DNA from: Prevotella sp. UBA7764
GTDB taxonomy: Bacteria; Bacteroidota; Bacteroidia; Bacteroidales; Bacteroidaceae
DNA: 64,000 nucleotides
Assembly (NCBI GenBank): GCA_002481295.1
Contig: DLDU01000068.1
Location: 35,861-99,860, forward strand
Reading direction: 5' to 3'
The notes below the pieces were generated by a model, which ran no database searches, had not been told where the DNA came from, and worked only from the letters and a program-made list of their open reading frames with translations. Positions 17,773 through 24,836 of the stretch are shown here, piece after piece. Position 1 is the stretch's first letter, and every line of letters starts with the position of its first letter. The position numbers and the translations under genes were made by a program.

Positions 17773-18395
17773 TGGCAAAGCGAGCATACACACCAAGAGA
17801 CATTGAGGCAAAGAAGTACGAGTGCTTCGATTGGGACGGCGAATGGCTGTCGGCCTTTGGCAATCCCGCAATCAACTCTAAATGGGTGGTGCTCGGCCCG
17901 TCGGCCAGTGGCAAGAGCTCGTTTGTGATGCAGCTATCGAAGAAACTGTGTGAGTATGGCCCCGTGCTCTATCTGCCTTTCGAGGAAGGTGTTGGCATGG
18001 AGTTCCAGCGTCGCCTGAAGCTCATGAAGATGGGCGAGGTGCAGGGCAAGTTCACTGTTGCCCCCGATGACACACTGGAGGAACTGGAAGAGCGTCTGAG
18101 CCGTCCTAAGTCGCCCCGGTTCGTCATCGTTGACTCTTTTCAAGTTTCGGAGTGGAGCTATGAGCAGGCAATGGAACTGATGAAGCGTTTTCCAAACAAG
18201 GGCTTCGTGTTCATCAGCCAGGAGTACAAAGGCCAACCAATGGGCAAGGCTGCCATCAGGCTTCGTTATATCGCCGACATGAAGGTGCGCGTGGCCGGAT
18301 ATAAAGCCTACTGTCAGGGCCGCAGTGCCGGTGAGCCGGGTAACTATTACGTGGTGTGGGAAGAGGGCGTATTAATGACATCAAACAATTTATAG
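17772..18395 (+). CDS. P-loop ATPase, RecA/AAA-like
   Basis: 207 aa. Walker A GPSASGKSS near residue 43, Walker B-like RFVIVDSFQ, and a sensor-like FVFISQEY. The overall pattern (single small ATPase core, no extra domain) resembles phage RecA-like/Sak4 or AAA_24 ATPases acting in recombination or replication. It sits in the early operon next to MuB. Whether it aids replication or recombination cannot be told here. Confidence 0.7.
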   Translation: MAKRAYTPRDIEAKKYECFDWDGEWLSAFGNPAINSKWVVLGPSASGKSSFVMQLSKKLCEYGPVLYLPFEEGVGMEFQRRLKLMKMGEVQGKFTVAPDDTLEELEERLSRPKSPRFVIVDSFQVSEWSYEQAMELMKRFPNKGFVFISQEYKGQPMGKAAIRLRYIADMKVRVAGYKAYCQGRSAGEPGNYYVVWEEGVLMTSNNL

Positions 18396-18397
18396 TT

Positions 18398-18652
18398 ATG
18401 AGTAAGATTAAAGAAACAATTGAGCTGAAGCCGGATCACGGTTGCACAAGAGGCGCACGTGATGAACGGCTTGTATCGAGCGGGCATGAATGCCCTGAGT
18501 GTCACGGTAACGGCTTTCATTGGGCCGAGGATCCAGACCCATGCAGTCATGGGAGTATCAAGGAACCATGCAGCGTCTGTAACGGCACTGGCAAGGTGGA
18601 TGCGGTTGTAACAGTTCATTGGCAGGCATCAGAAGGAAGGAGTAAGGTATGA
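18398..18652 (+). CDS. DnaJ-type zinc-finger small protein
   Basis: 84 aa from the ATG at 18398, just after the previous stop. It has CPECHGNGF and CSVCNGTG, the CxxCxGxG repeat of DnaJ-like zinc fingers, able to bind one zinc ion. Function unknown. A second protein of the same kind lies at 21761. Confidence 0.7.
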   Translation: MSKIKETIELKPDHGCTRGARDERLVSSGHECPECHGNGFHWAEDPDPCSHGSIKEPCSVCNGTGKVDAVVTVHWQASEGRSKV

Positions 18653-18918
18653 AACATACTATCAATGAATATGTGACAATTGCCTATGTGCAATTTAAAG
18701 CTAACGCTCCTTGGAGGCCTCGAACCTTTACGGAAAAGATGTGTATCATCAGTAGCAAAAGAAACGATGAGAAGGTAAAGGCCTTTGCCACAGCTACAGC
18801 AGAGCGTTGGAAGAAACAGCTTGAAGATAATCATAATGAGTTACACTTGACCTATACTATCAAAGTTGAGACTATTGGTGTTGCTGGTATTGATGTTTTA
18901 GAAGATAAAAAGGCATGA
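18649..18918 (+). CDS. Early protein of unknown function
   Basis: 89 aa, overlapping its neighbours at both ends by 4 bp. Sequence features: MKHTINEYVTIAYVQF, a central KRNDEKVKAFATATAERWKKQ helix. No family recognised. Confidence 0.65.
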   Translation: MKHTINEYVTIAYVQFKANAPWRPRTFTEKMCIISSKRNDEKVKAFATATAERWKKQLEDNHNELHLTYTIKVETIGVAGIDVLEDKKA

Positions 18919-19367
18919 AGATATATATCAGTGGAAAGATTGGCGAGGAAGTTCTAACGGAAGCTACTCGCGAGAAGTTCGCACGGGCAGAGAGAATGTT
19001 GCGGCAGTTAGGCTACGACGTTTTCAACCCAACCACAAGCGGACTGGGAGCAACTGCCGAAGAGCACGCAAAGAAGCACGGAACCACATTTTATAGGGAG
19101 ATACTTGTTTGCGACATTATCGCTCTCAATCTTTGCGACGCTATCTATATGCTACGTGACTGGCACAACTCCCCTGGTTCTTTCGTTGAGCTGTGCTTTG
19201 CTCAGGCTACCGGCATCGACGTATTGTTTAGTGAAAGAGCCGACGCTTGGGATTACCTCAATAACAAGTTCGAGGAAGAGGCTGGAACCCTGCACACTGT
19301 GGCATCGAGAGACGAATTTATTGACAGTCGCATTAACGACGTATGGCTACCCTTAAAAAACGCTTGA
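18915..19367 (+). CDS. DUF4406-type, nucleoside deoxyribosyltransferase-like protein
   Basis: 150 aa. MKIYISGKIGEE, then YDVFNPT, CDIIALNLCDAIYMLRDWHNSPGS and ELCFAQATGIDV follow the DUF4406/nucleoside 2-deoxyribosyltransferase-like fold, including the SxGs and E-L-x-F-A blocks. Members are common in phages and may act in nucleotide metabolism. The substrate is unknown. In the early operon just before the Dam-type methylase. Confidence 0.75.
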   Translation: MKIYISGKIGEEVLTEATREKFARAERMLRQLGYDVFNPTTSGLGATAEEHAKKHGTTFYREILVCDIIALNLCDAIYMLRDWHNSPGSFVELCFAQATGIDVLFSERADAWDYLNNKFEEEAGTLHTVASRDEFIDSRINDVWLPLKNA

Positions 19368-19371
19368 GAAT

Positions 19372-20157
19372 ATGAAGACTCCTATCACATATTATGGCGG
19401 CAAACAGTTACTGGCCCCAACCATTATAAATATGATACCCACTCACAGAATATATTGTGAGCCTTACTTTGGCGGTGGTGCTGTTTTCTTTGCAAAAGAG
19501 GCTTCATGGTTAGAGGCCATCAATGATATAAATGACCGCCTGATGACCTTTTACGAAGTCCTGCAGAACAAATTCGGCGAGCTTGATACCCTCATTCAGG
19601 GAACACTAAACAGTGAGTATCAGCACAGGAAGGCCAAGGATATATACTACGGACTTCGCGAGGCCTCCGACGTGGAAATTGCATGGTCTGTATGGGTAGT
19701 TACAAGCCTTTCCTTTGCTGCAACACCACGTGGCGGTTGGAAGTGGAGTAACGGTACCAGCGGTTCTCACACAGGCAGAATGGTCGCCCATCATAGAGAA
19801 AAATTCACTCAGGCCCTGTCTGAAAGGCTTCGATACGTACAGATTTCCAGTCGCCCGGCTCTCAAGGTAATCACGGAAAGGGACTCTGCTGATACATTCT
19901 TCTACCTCGACCCTCCCTATCCGGGATGCAACCAGAAACATTATAGCGGGTTTACAGATGAAGATCTGGAGGAGCTGCTCGACGTGTTAGAAGGATTGAA
20001 GGGCAAGTTTATTCTCTCGAACTATGGTCGTGACTGCCTCATGGAAAAGGTCGAGAAATGTCACTGGAGCCATAAGATGATTGAAATGCCTTTGAAGTGC
20101 GCAAACTTCAATAATAAGGCACGAAAGAAGCAAGAGATACTGGTTTGGAACTATTAA
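19372..20157 (+). CDS. D12-class adenine-N6 DNA methyltransferase (Dam-like)
   Basis: 261 aa. N-terminal TPITYYGGKQLLAP (SAM-binding region of D12-class enzymes), YCEPYFGGGAVFF (motif I) and catalytic DPPY in FFYLDPPYPGC. This is the layout of Dam/DpnM enzymes that methylate adenine in short sites, for Dam usually GATC. No endonuclease partner is adjacent, so it is probably a protective or regulatory phage methylase. Confidence 0.9.
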   Translation: MKTPITYYGGKQLLAPTIINMIPTHRIYCEPYFGGGAVFFAKEASWLEAINDINDRLMTFYEVLQNKFGELDTLIQGTLNSEYQHRKAKDIYYGLREASDVEIAWSVWVVTSLSFAATPRGGWKWSNGTSGSHTGRMVAHHREKFTQALSERLRYVQISSRPALKVITERDSADTFFYLDPPYPGCNQKHYSGFTDEDLEELLDVLEGLKGKFILSNYGRDCLMEKVEKCHWSHKMIEMPLKCANFNNKARKKQEILVWNY

Positions 20158-20170
20158 AAGCAATACGACT

Positions 20171-20632
20171 ATGGCACAGGAAGTAACGAATTTCGGACGG
20201 TTCTACGCTACGTTTAACAAGATTCCGTACAGTGGCGACCGTGAGGACTTGAAAAAGGAAATGGTGGAGAAAGTGACCTTTGGCAGAACTAACAGTCTGC
20301 GTGAGGTGACAAAGCGCGAGTACCAGGATCTGTGCGAAGGGCTCGAAAAGATATACCCTGCCAACCGTATCAATGAGGCAGCACGTGAGGAACTGAGACG
20401 GCAGCGCAGCATTTGCCTGAAGCTGATGCAGAAGTTGGGCATTGATACCACCGACTGGAACCGCGTTAACGCTTTCTGCCAAGACGGACGTATCGCTGGT
20501 AAGCAGTTCCGCGATATCACCAGTGAGGAACTGGAGCAGCTTGCCAAGAAACTGCGCAGCATAGAGCGCAAGGGTGGCATCAGAGAATTAGAGGAACCGG
20601 GGCCAAAGGCTATCGTCGTTCCCTTCAAATAA
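20171..20632 (+). CDS. Mu Gp16/GemA-like protein
   Basis: 153 aa. The second half (LRRQRSICLKLMQKLGID, then GKQFRDITSEELEQLAKKLRSI) matches the Gp16/GemA pattern of a helical domain with an 'LT/IT-xEEL-xxL' stretch. In Mu, GemA affects host gene expression and DNA topology. The N-terminal half is not recognised. Position before Gam fits the Mu order loosely. Confidence 0.6.
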   Translation: MAQEVTNFGRFYATFNKIPYSGDREDLKKEMVEKVTFGRTNSLREVTKREYQDLCEGLEKIYPANRINEAAREELRRQRSICLKLMQKLGIDTTDWNRVNAFCQDGRIAGKQFRDITSEELEQLAKKLRSIERKGGIRELEEPGPKAIVVPFK

Positions 20633-20660
20633 CAATATTAACTAAAAAACAAAATGAGTT

Positions 20661-20756
20661 ATGGAACAAGAGTCAAACAGAGTAAATGAGGATGAGCTTC
20701 GTGAGGAACTGATGCAAGATCACTACGAAAGAATGCTCTCTGAGTATGCAGTCTAA
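20661..20756 (+). CDS. Very short early ORF
   Basis: 31 aa, acidic (MEQESNRVNEDELREELMQD). It lies in the 140-bp gap after the Gp16-like gene, with the same AGTTATGG start context seen at other early genes. It is supported only by context and even composition. Confidence 0.4.
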   Translation: MEQESNRVNEDELREELMQDHYERMLSEYAV

Positions 20757-20775
20757 CAATTTAAAAAGTACAGTT

Positions 20776-20934
20776 ATGGCACAGGAGAATTACAACAATG
20801 GGCTGGCAACAGCCGGACTTGAAGGCAAGTCAATCGTGAGGTGTGACAACCAGAAATGTGAGACGTGTGTTAACCAGGATGACGATTGCGCGAAGCTTAT
20901 ATGCAGCGGTGGCCACGTCTGCGTCTGGGGATAA
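20776..20934 (+). CDS. Cysteine-rich small protein
   Basis: 52 aa from the ATG at 20776. Five cysteines in CDNQKCETCVNQDDDC plus a sixth and seventh in CSGGHVC suggest metal binding. Function unknown. Confidence 0.55.
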   Translation: MAQENYNNGLATAGLEGKSIVRCDNQKCETCVNQDDDCAKLICSGGHVCVWG

Positions 20935-20975
20935 GAAACCGTATTTAATAACCCTATAAATTTAATTTTAAGATT

Positions 20976-21185
20976 ATGGCAAAGATTGATGATGTTTTCT
21001 GCACATTAGGCAGAACAAAGAAGAGTGAGTTTATTAGTGAGCACATAGAACTGGCATCGTCCAGTGCTGTAGCTGAGTATGTGAAGAGTTATCTTTTTGA
21101 CGTTCTTGAGGACGTGGAAGATGACGAATATATCGCAAACTACCTGCGTGAGAAAGGATATGAAGTTAAGAAAACAAGCAAATAA
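20976..21185 (+). CDS. Small acidic early protein
   Basis: 69 aa, helical, acidic middle (DVLEDVEDDEYIANYLREKG). No family recognised. Sits directly before the Gam-like gene. Confidence 0.6.
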   Translation: MAKIDDVFCTLGRTKKSEFISEHIELASSSAVAEYVKSYLFDVLEDVEDDEYIANYLREKGYEVKKTSK

Positions 21186-21200
21186 TTAAGTTTTAAGATT

Positions 21201-21764
21201 ATGGCAACAAGACAGAAGAAAACAGTGATTAGCGGTGTAACACGTGAGGCCGCTGATGTAGCATTCGCAACCTTCGCAAAGGCCGATGCAAGTATTAACA
21301 AGATCAATGCTGACATTGAGCTACAGTGTGCAAAGATCCGTGAGAAGCATCAAGCAGAATTGACACGCTTAACGGCTGAGAGAGATTCTTCCTTTGAGAT
21401 GCTTCAGGCTTTTGCCACTGAGAACCAGACAGAGCTGTTCTCGAAGAAAAAGAGCCTCGACATGGCGCACGGCACTATTGGCTTCCGCACAGGAACCCCG
21501 AAGCTGAAGACCTTGAAAGGCTTCACTTGGGCCTCCGCTTTGGAATTGGTTAAGGCTTTCATGCCTTCCTCATATATCCGCAAGGTTGAGGAAATAGCAA
21601 AAGATAAGCTGTTGGCCGACCGCGACTTGGAAGATGTGAAGATAACCGAGAGTGGCCTGATGGAGCAGGAAGTTACTATGAAAGAGGCAATGGCCAAATG
21701 CGGTATTCAGGTTGTTCAGGAAGAAACCTTCTATGTAGAACCTAAGAAAGAAGATGCAGAATGA
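21201..21764 (+). CDS. gam: Host-nuclease inhibitor protein, Mu Gam family
   Basis: 187 aa. The long N-terminal coiled coil (DASINKINADIELQCAKIRE) leads into the Gam core MAHGTIGFRTGTPKLKTLKG, with a helical C-terminal part. Mu Gam is a Ku-like dimer that binds DNA ends and shields them from host exonucleases such as RecBCD/AddAB. In the early operon as in Mu. The stop overlaps the next ATG (ATGA). Confidence 0.85.
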   Translation: MATRQKKTVISGVTREAADVAFATFAKADASINKINADIELQCAKIREKHQAELTRLTAERDSSFEMLQAFATENQTELFSKKKSLDMAHGTIGFRTGTPKLKTLKGFTWASALELVKAFMPSSYIRKVEEIAKDKLLADRDLEDVKITESGLMEQEVTMKEAMAKCGIQVVQEETFYVEPKKEDAE

Positions 21765-21931
21765 AAAAGACTATTCGTAAAACCCCTAAAGTGACCCTGT
21801 GCCGTGAATGTGGCGGCACAGGTCACATTGATGGCGACCATCCTGTTGTTTGTCCTCAGTGCGAGGGTAGCGGTCGCGTCACAGTGAGCGGCACAATGGA
21901 GCTGGATATCAGAGCCTACAAGCCGAAGTAA
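21761..21931 (+). CDS. DnaJ-type zinc-ribbon small protein
   Basis: 56 aa, start overlapping the gam stop. CRECGGTGHIDG and CPQCEGSGRV are two CxxCxGxG units, a single DnaJ-like zinc-binding hairpin. It is paralogous in style to the protein at 18398. Function unknown. Confidence 0.65.
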   Translation: MKKTIRKTPKVTLCRECGGTGHIDGDHPVVCPQCEGSGRVTVSGTMELDIRAYKPK

Positions 21932-21952
21932 CAAATTAAACGCCAGCAGCTG

Positions 21953-22195
21953 ATGAAGAAACATAAACGCAACGGACGTGGAATGTCCTACGAAGCACGC
22001 GTAGCTGAAGTGAACCGCATCTACGACGAACACCGGCGCTCAGGTCTCTCAAATGTAGAGATCTGGCGTCGCTACGTCTATCCGAAGCTCTTCATCAGCG
22101 AGCGCACCTTTTACAACATGCTCAACGCATCGGCTGTCATCGACATCGAAGCTGTTGAGCGTGAAAAGCAATTGTGGATACCCTTTCCAGACTGA
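21953..22195 (+). CDS. Small HTH-like protein
   Basis: 80 aa, basic. NRIYDEHRRSGLSNVEIWRR then ISERTFYNMLNAS resembles a helix-turn-helix in which SERTFYNML would be the recognition helix. It lies between early and morphogenesis genes, where a middle/late regulator such as Mor would be. That function is only a suggestion. Confidence 0.55.
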   Translation: MKKHKRNGRGMSYEARVAEVNRIYDEHRRSGLSNVEIWRRYVYPKLFISERTFYNMLNASAVIDIEAVEREKQLWIPFPD

Positions 22196-22198
22196 CCT

Positions 22199-22774
22199 AT
22201 GGCACAAGCAAGTATTGACACCCTGATTAAGAACATACTGAGCGATCTGCGCGTGGAACTGACTGATGAGTTCGACCAGAACTTTGAGCGGCAGTCCTAC
22301 TTTGGCCGTGCATGGCAGCGCAGGAAAACTCCTATTGGCGACGGTGCACTGCTACAGAAAAGCGGAGCCTTGCGCCGTAGCATTCACAGCCCACGAACCA
22401 GCGACACCGGCATTACGTTCTCTTCATCGTTACCCTACGCCTCCATCCATAACGAGGGTGGCGAGATTGAGGTAACGGCGAAGATGAAGCGTTTCTTTTG
22501 GGCCAAATACTATGAGGCCTCAGGCAGCGTTAGCCGTAAGAAGGATGGTTCAGAGAGCCGTTCAAAGCGCAACGTGGCCCGTTCTGCTGCCGCTGAGTTC
22601 TACCGTCGTATGGCCTTGATGAAGGTCGGCCAGATGATAAAGATGCCGGAGCGCAGGTTCATCGGTGGTGGCCCCGAAGTGGAAGCCATCGTGCGCAGCA
22701 TCATTGATGAGAATCTGAATGAATATCTAACACAGTACGAAAATGCGAAAAGAGTTTTATCTGGCCGTCAGTGA
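22199..22774 (+). CDS. Phage virion morphogenesis protein, Mu gpG-like
   Basis: 191 aa. LLQKSGALRRSIHSP, LPYASIHNEGGEIEVTAKMK and MPERRFIGG are the signature blocks of the gpG/tail-completion family (HK97 gp10-like fold). The product joins head completion or tail assembly. It is carried with the early-orientation genes rather than in the late operon. Confidence 0.82.
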   Translation: MAQASIDTLIKNILSDLRVELTDEFDQNFERQSYFGRAWQRRKTPIGDGALLQKSGALRRSIHSPRTSDTGITFSSSLPYASIHNEGGEIEVTAKMKRFFWAKYYEASGSVSRKKDGSESRSKRNVARSAAAEFYRRMALMKVGQMIKMPERRFIGGGPEVEAIVRSIIDENLNEYLTQYENAKRVLSGRQ

Positions 22775-23345
22775 ACGGCTCATGCACAGCTACCGTTTGT
22801 CTGATGGTAGCATTCAACAAATCTACAAGGAAGAGGATGTGCCAGAGGGAGCAGAGCACATTATCCAGCATGCGGACTTGTGGAACAATAACGTGGAGTA
22901 TATCGAGCAGGAAACCAACTGGCCGCGTCCGGCTGTGTTCGTTGAGTTCCGGCCTATCCTGTGGGAGCGTATGACCACTCGCGGAGCCAACGGGTACCAG
23001 GCACGTGCAGAAGTACGTCTGCACATCGTCACCGACTGGAAAGGTGGCGCATCGTCAGAGTATAGCAACGAAATGCGACTGCAGAGCATTGAAGATCTGG
23101 ATCTGAGTGAGCAGATACATACTGTCATGCTTGGGCTGCATGGCGACCATTTCGGTGATGTGGAGATACAGGCTACTCTGACGAACCACAACCATGAGGA
23201 GCTGATAGAGAATGTCGAGGTTTACAATGTTACCTTCGTGCGTTCTATCGAGAAAAAGACGCAGAGGATTCGGGTTCCAATGGATGCTAAGTTAGTGTCG
23301 CCCGGAGGTCAGGAAACGGAGGTCGTAGGGCCTGAAATACCCTAA
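22743..23345 (+). CDS. Probable tail-completion/terminator-like structural protein
   Basis: 200 aa, overlapping gpG by 32 bp. Central region FVEFRPILWERMTTRG, ARAEVRLHIVTDWKG and IEDLDLSEQIHTVMLGL resembles tail-terminator proteins, which have the same beta-helix order, but no signature is clear. A virion role is inferred from its place after gpG. A bidirectional terminator follows. Confidence 0.6.
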   Translation: MRKEFYLAVSERLMHSYRLSDGSIQQIYKEEDVPEGAEHIIQHADLWNNNVEYIEQETNWPRPAVFVEFRPILWERMTTRGANGYQARAEVRLHIVTDWKGGASSEYSNEMRLQSIEDLDLSEQIHTVMLGLHGDHFGDVEIQATLTNHNHEELIENVEVYNVTFVRSIEKKTQRIRVPMDAKLVSPGGQETEVVGPEIP

Positions 23346-23373
23346 AACGGAACAAAATAGTAACATATATACA

Positions 23374-23413
23374 AAAAAAATCCGCAAATCGTTTGGAGGT
23401 TGCGGATTTTTTT
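23374..23413. terminator. Bidirectional intrinsic terminator
   Basis: AAAAAATCCGCAA (23375-23387) and TTGCGGATTTTTT (23400-23412) form a perfect 13-bp inverted repeat with a 12-nt loop. The A run and T run serve both directions: the early operon from the left and the MuF operon from the right. Confidence 0.85.
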
Positions 23414-23422
23414 GTATCTTTG
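23392..23422 (+). promoter_or_regulatory. Promoter of a candidate small RNA
   Basis: TTTG at 23392-23395 (in the loop of the terminator), 19-bp spacer, TATCTTTG at 23415-23422. A complete consensus promoter with no protein gene downstream on this strand. Confidence 0.7.
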
Positions 23423-23429
23423 CACCGAA

Positions 23430-23508
23430 GATGCATTGTAGGAGGCATTCCACATGTCGGCATCGCAAGATGTGCAGGCTACGAAATGACCATTTGCATC
23501 TTTTTTTT
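23430..23508 (+). ncRNA. Candidate small structured RNA, about 80 nt
   Basis: It starts about 8 nt after a consensus -7 element and ends in a T run. AAGATGCA (23428-23435) pairs with TGCATCTT (23495-23502) to close the molecule, followed by eight T (23501-23508). Inside, CACAT (23451-23455) can pair with ATGTG (23470-23474), and GTAG with CTAC. A perfect TAGGAGG and an ATG nearby could also encode an 11-residue peptide, MSASQDVQATK. It lies in the only gap between the converging early and MuF operons. Confidence 0.6.
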
Positions 23509-23510
23509 GT

Positions 23511-24770
23511 TTATATGAACTTCATCATATAAAGCAGCTCTCCGTCTGTTACCTTGCACTTGAACTCTATGGTTCTCCCTTGATAGGTTACTGTATATAC
23601 ATTGAAATTGAAGCTATGGTGTCTGCCCGCCTCAACCCTATCCAGTGTTGCATTTGGGATCCATGAGTTAAAATCAGTGGCGGTTCTAAGAAGGTGAACG
23701 ATATCAGGATCTCTTTTTGCCTTTGCTGCAGTTTCCGTAAAGAAAGCCTTACCAACACCAATAGTGTGCCCGTCCGCTGTTTGCACAAGCGAGCGTTTAG
23801 ATGGTGTGCCGTTAATCGTTGTAGTGGCCAAATTGTTATCGGCCCACTGTATCGCCTTTTCTCTCGCCGTTCTAAACTCCTGTGGTGTAAGTCTCTGGCT
23901 GGTTCTGGAGGCTTGAGCCTGTCTGATCAATCTACATGCAGCGCAAAGCTCATTCTCCGGCACGAATGCCAGGTTAAGTTTGCCTTTGGCGATATCGCAG
24001 TCACGACAACGCTTGATGGTGTACGGGTTGTAGTCAGGGAACGTCTTCTGCTCCATACCAGCATTAAACTGGAAGATGCCTTTGGTGTCCTTTCCTGTGG
24101 CCTGTGCTCCCCGTTGCATGGCCTCATCGCGTGGGGTGGTCGGATACTTGGTCTTGCGAACCTGTACGACTGTGCAGCGGCAGTTCCAGCCGTTGGGTGG
24201 GTAGTATGTTTGCCAGAACGGATCGCTTGGCGGCAACGTCACACCATTAAGTGCAGCGTGTTCCGGGCGTACCTTGCTATCACCAGCCGTGCGGTACTGG
24301 AGGTTGTAGCGGTCGCCGTCCTGTTCTATCTGCTCCCACTTGCCAGCCATTTCAGCCGATGACTGCACGAAGTTGTACTCAGCACGGAGATAGTTTTTGT
24401 TGTAGGTTTCGTCTATCTTTCGAACGTCGTTTAAGAACTGTTCAAACGGCTTTCGGTTGCCGCTCTCATCAACCAGGGATGGGAAGGCCTCATTGAGTTC
24501 GTGGAACGTCTTAATTCCGCTGAAGATATAATCAGACTGTTGGAGCCGCTGACGCATACGGTCGGACATGGCTGTCTGGGAGAAAGCCGCATCGAGCACC
24601 TGGGCATGCGTATCGATGAAATCCTGCACGGGTTTCTCCCTCAGGATATCAACACTGAACTGCGCTCCAGCTTTCGAGTGAAGCGACTGCATCATGGGTT
24701 CGAAGAGGGCTGAAAGCTGCTGGCGTAGCGCGTCCGTTTCCGGGCTTGCCAACTCCAGAGTTCCGGGCAT
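23511..24770 (-). CDS. MuF-like phage head morphogenesis protein with C-terminal extension
   Basis: Minor capsid/portal-proximal protein of the Mu gpF class, 419 aa from the ATG at 24770. The diagnostic MuF core is DPFWQTYYPPNGWNCRC, preceded by the helical N-terminal half. A CxxC pair (RCRDCDIA, CAACR) follows. Residues about 290-419 form a further domain (MKFI end, GRTIEFKCKVTDGELLYMM). Many MuF proteins end in PBECR-type toxin-like domains and this may be one. Twenty sense codons continue upstream of the ATG, in the frame reached by a -1 slip at the end of the portal gene. A portal-MuF fusion is therefore likely (see 24802-24836). Confidence 0.85.
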   Translation of the reverse strand: MPGTLELASPETDALRQQLSALFEPMMQSLHSKAGAQFSVDILREKPVQDFIDTHAQVLDAAFSQTAMSDRMRQRLQQSDYIFSGIKTFHELNEAFPSLVDESGNRKPFEQFLNDVRKIDETYNKNYLRAEYNFVQSSAEMAGKWEQIEQDGDRYNLQYRTAGDSKVRPEHAALNGVTLPPSDPFWQTYYPPNGWNCRCTVVQVRKTKYPTTPRDEAMQRGAQATGKDTKGIFQFNAGMEQKTFPDYNPYTIKRCRDCDIAKGKLNLAFVPENELCAACRLIRQAQASRTSQRLTPQEFRTAREKAIQWADNNLATTTINGTPSKRSLVQTADGHTIGVGKAFFTETAAKAKRDPDIVHLLRTATDFNSWIPNATLDRVEAGRHHSFNFNVYTVTYQGRTIEFKCKVTDGELLYMMKFI

Positions 24771-24801
24771 GTCAGCCAGCAGCTCTGTATATCGGCTGTG
24801 C

Positions 24802-24836
24802 AGCCCCTCGTAGTCAGAGGGGCTTAGTCGAAAAAA
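24802..24836 (-). promoter_or_regulatory. Programmed -1 ribosomal frameshift signal, portal to MuF
   Basis: On the minus strand the portal gene ends CGT TTT TTC GAC TAA. T-TTT-TTC (24836-24830) is a perfect X-XXY-YYZ slippery heptamer in the right phase. Five nucleotides (GACTA) later comes an 8-bp GC-rich hairpin, AGCCCCTC / GAGGGGCT, with a 7-nt loop. After a -1 slip the frame runs through 20 codons (RLSPSDYEGLHSRYTELLAD) into the MuF ATG. The fusion would be about 886 aa. Confidence 0.75.

Noticed and set aside
23454..23489. Eleven-codon ORF with a perfect Shine-Dalgarno inside the small RNA
   Set aside because: Too short to support as a gene; mentioned only within the RNA entry.
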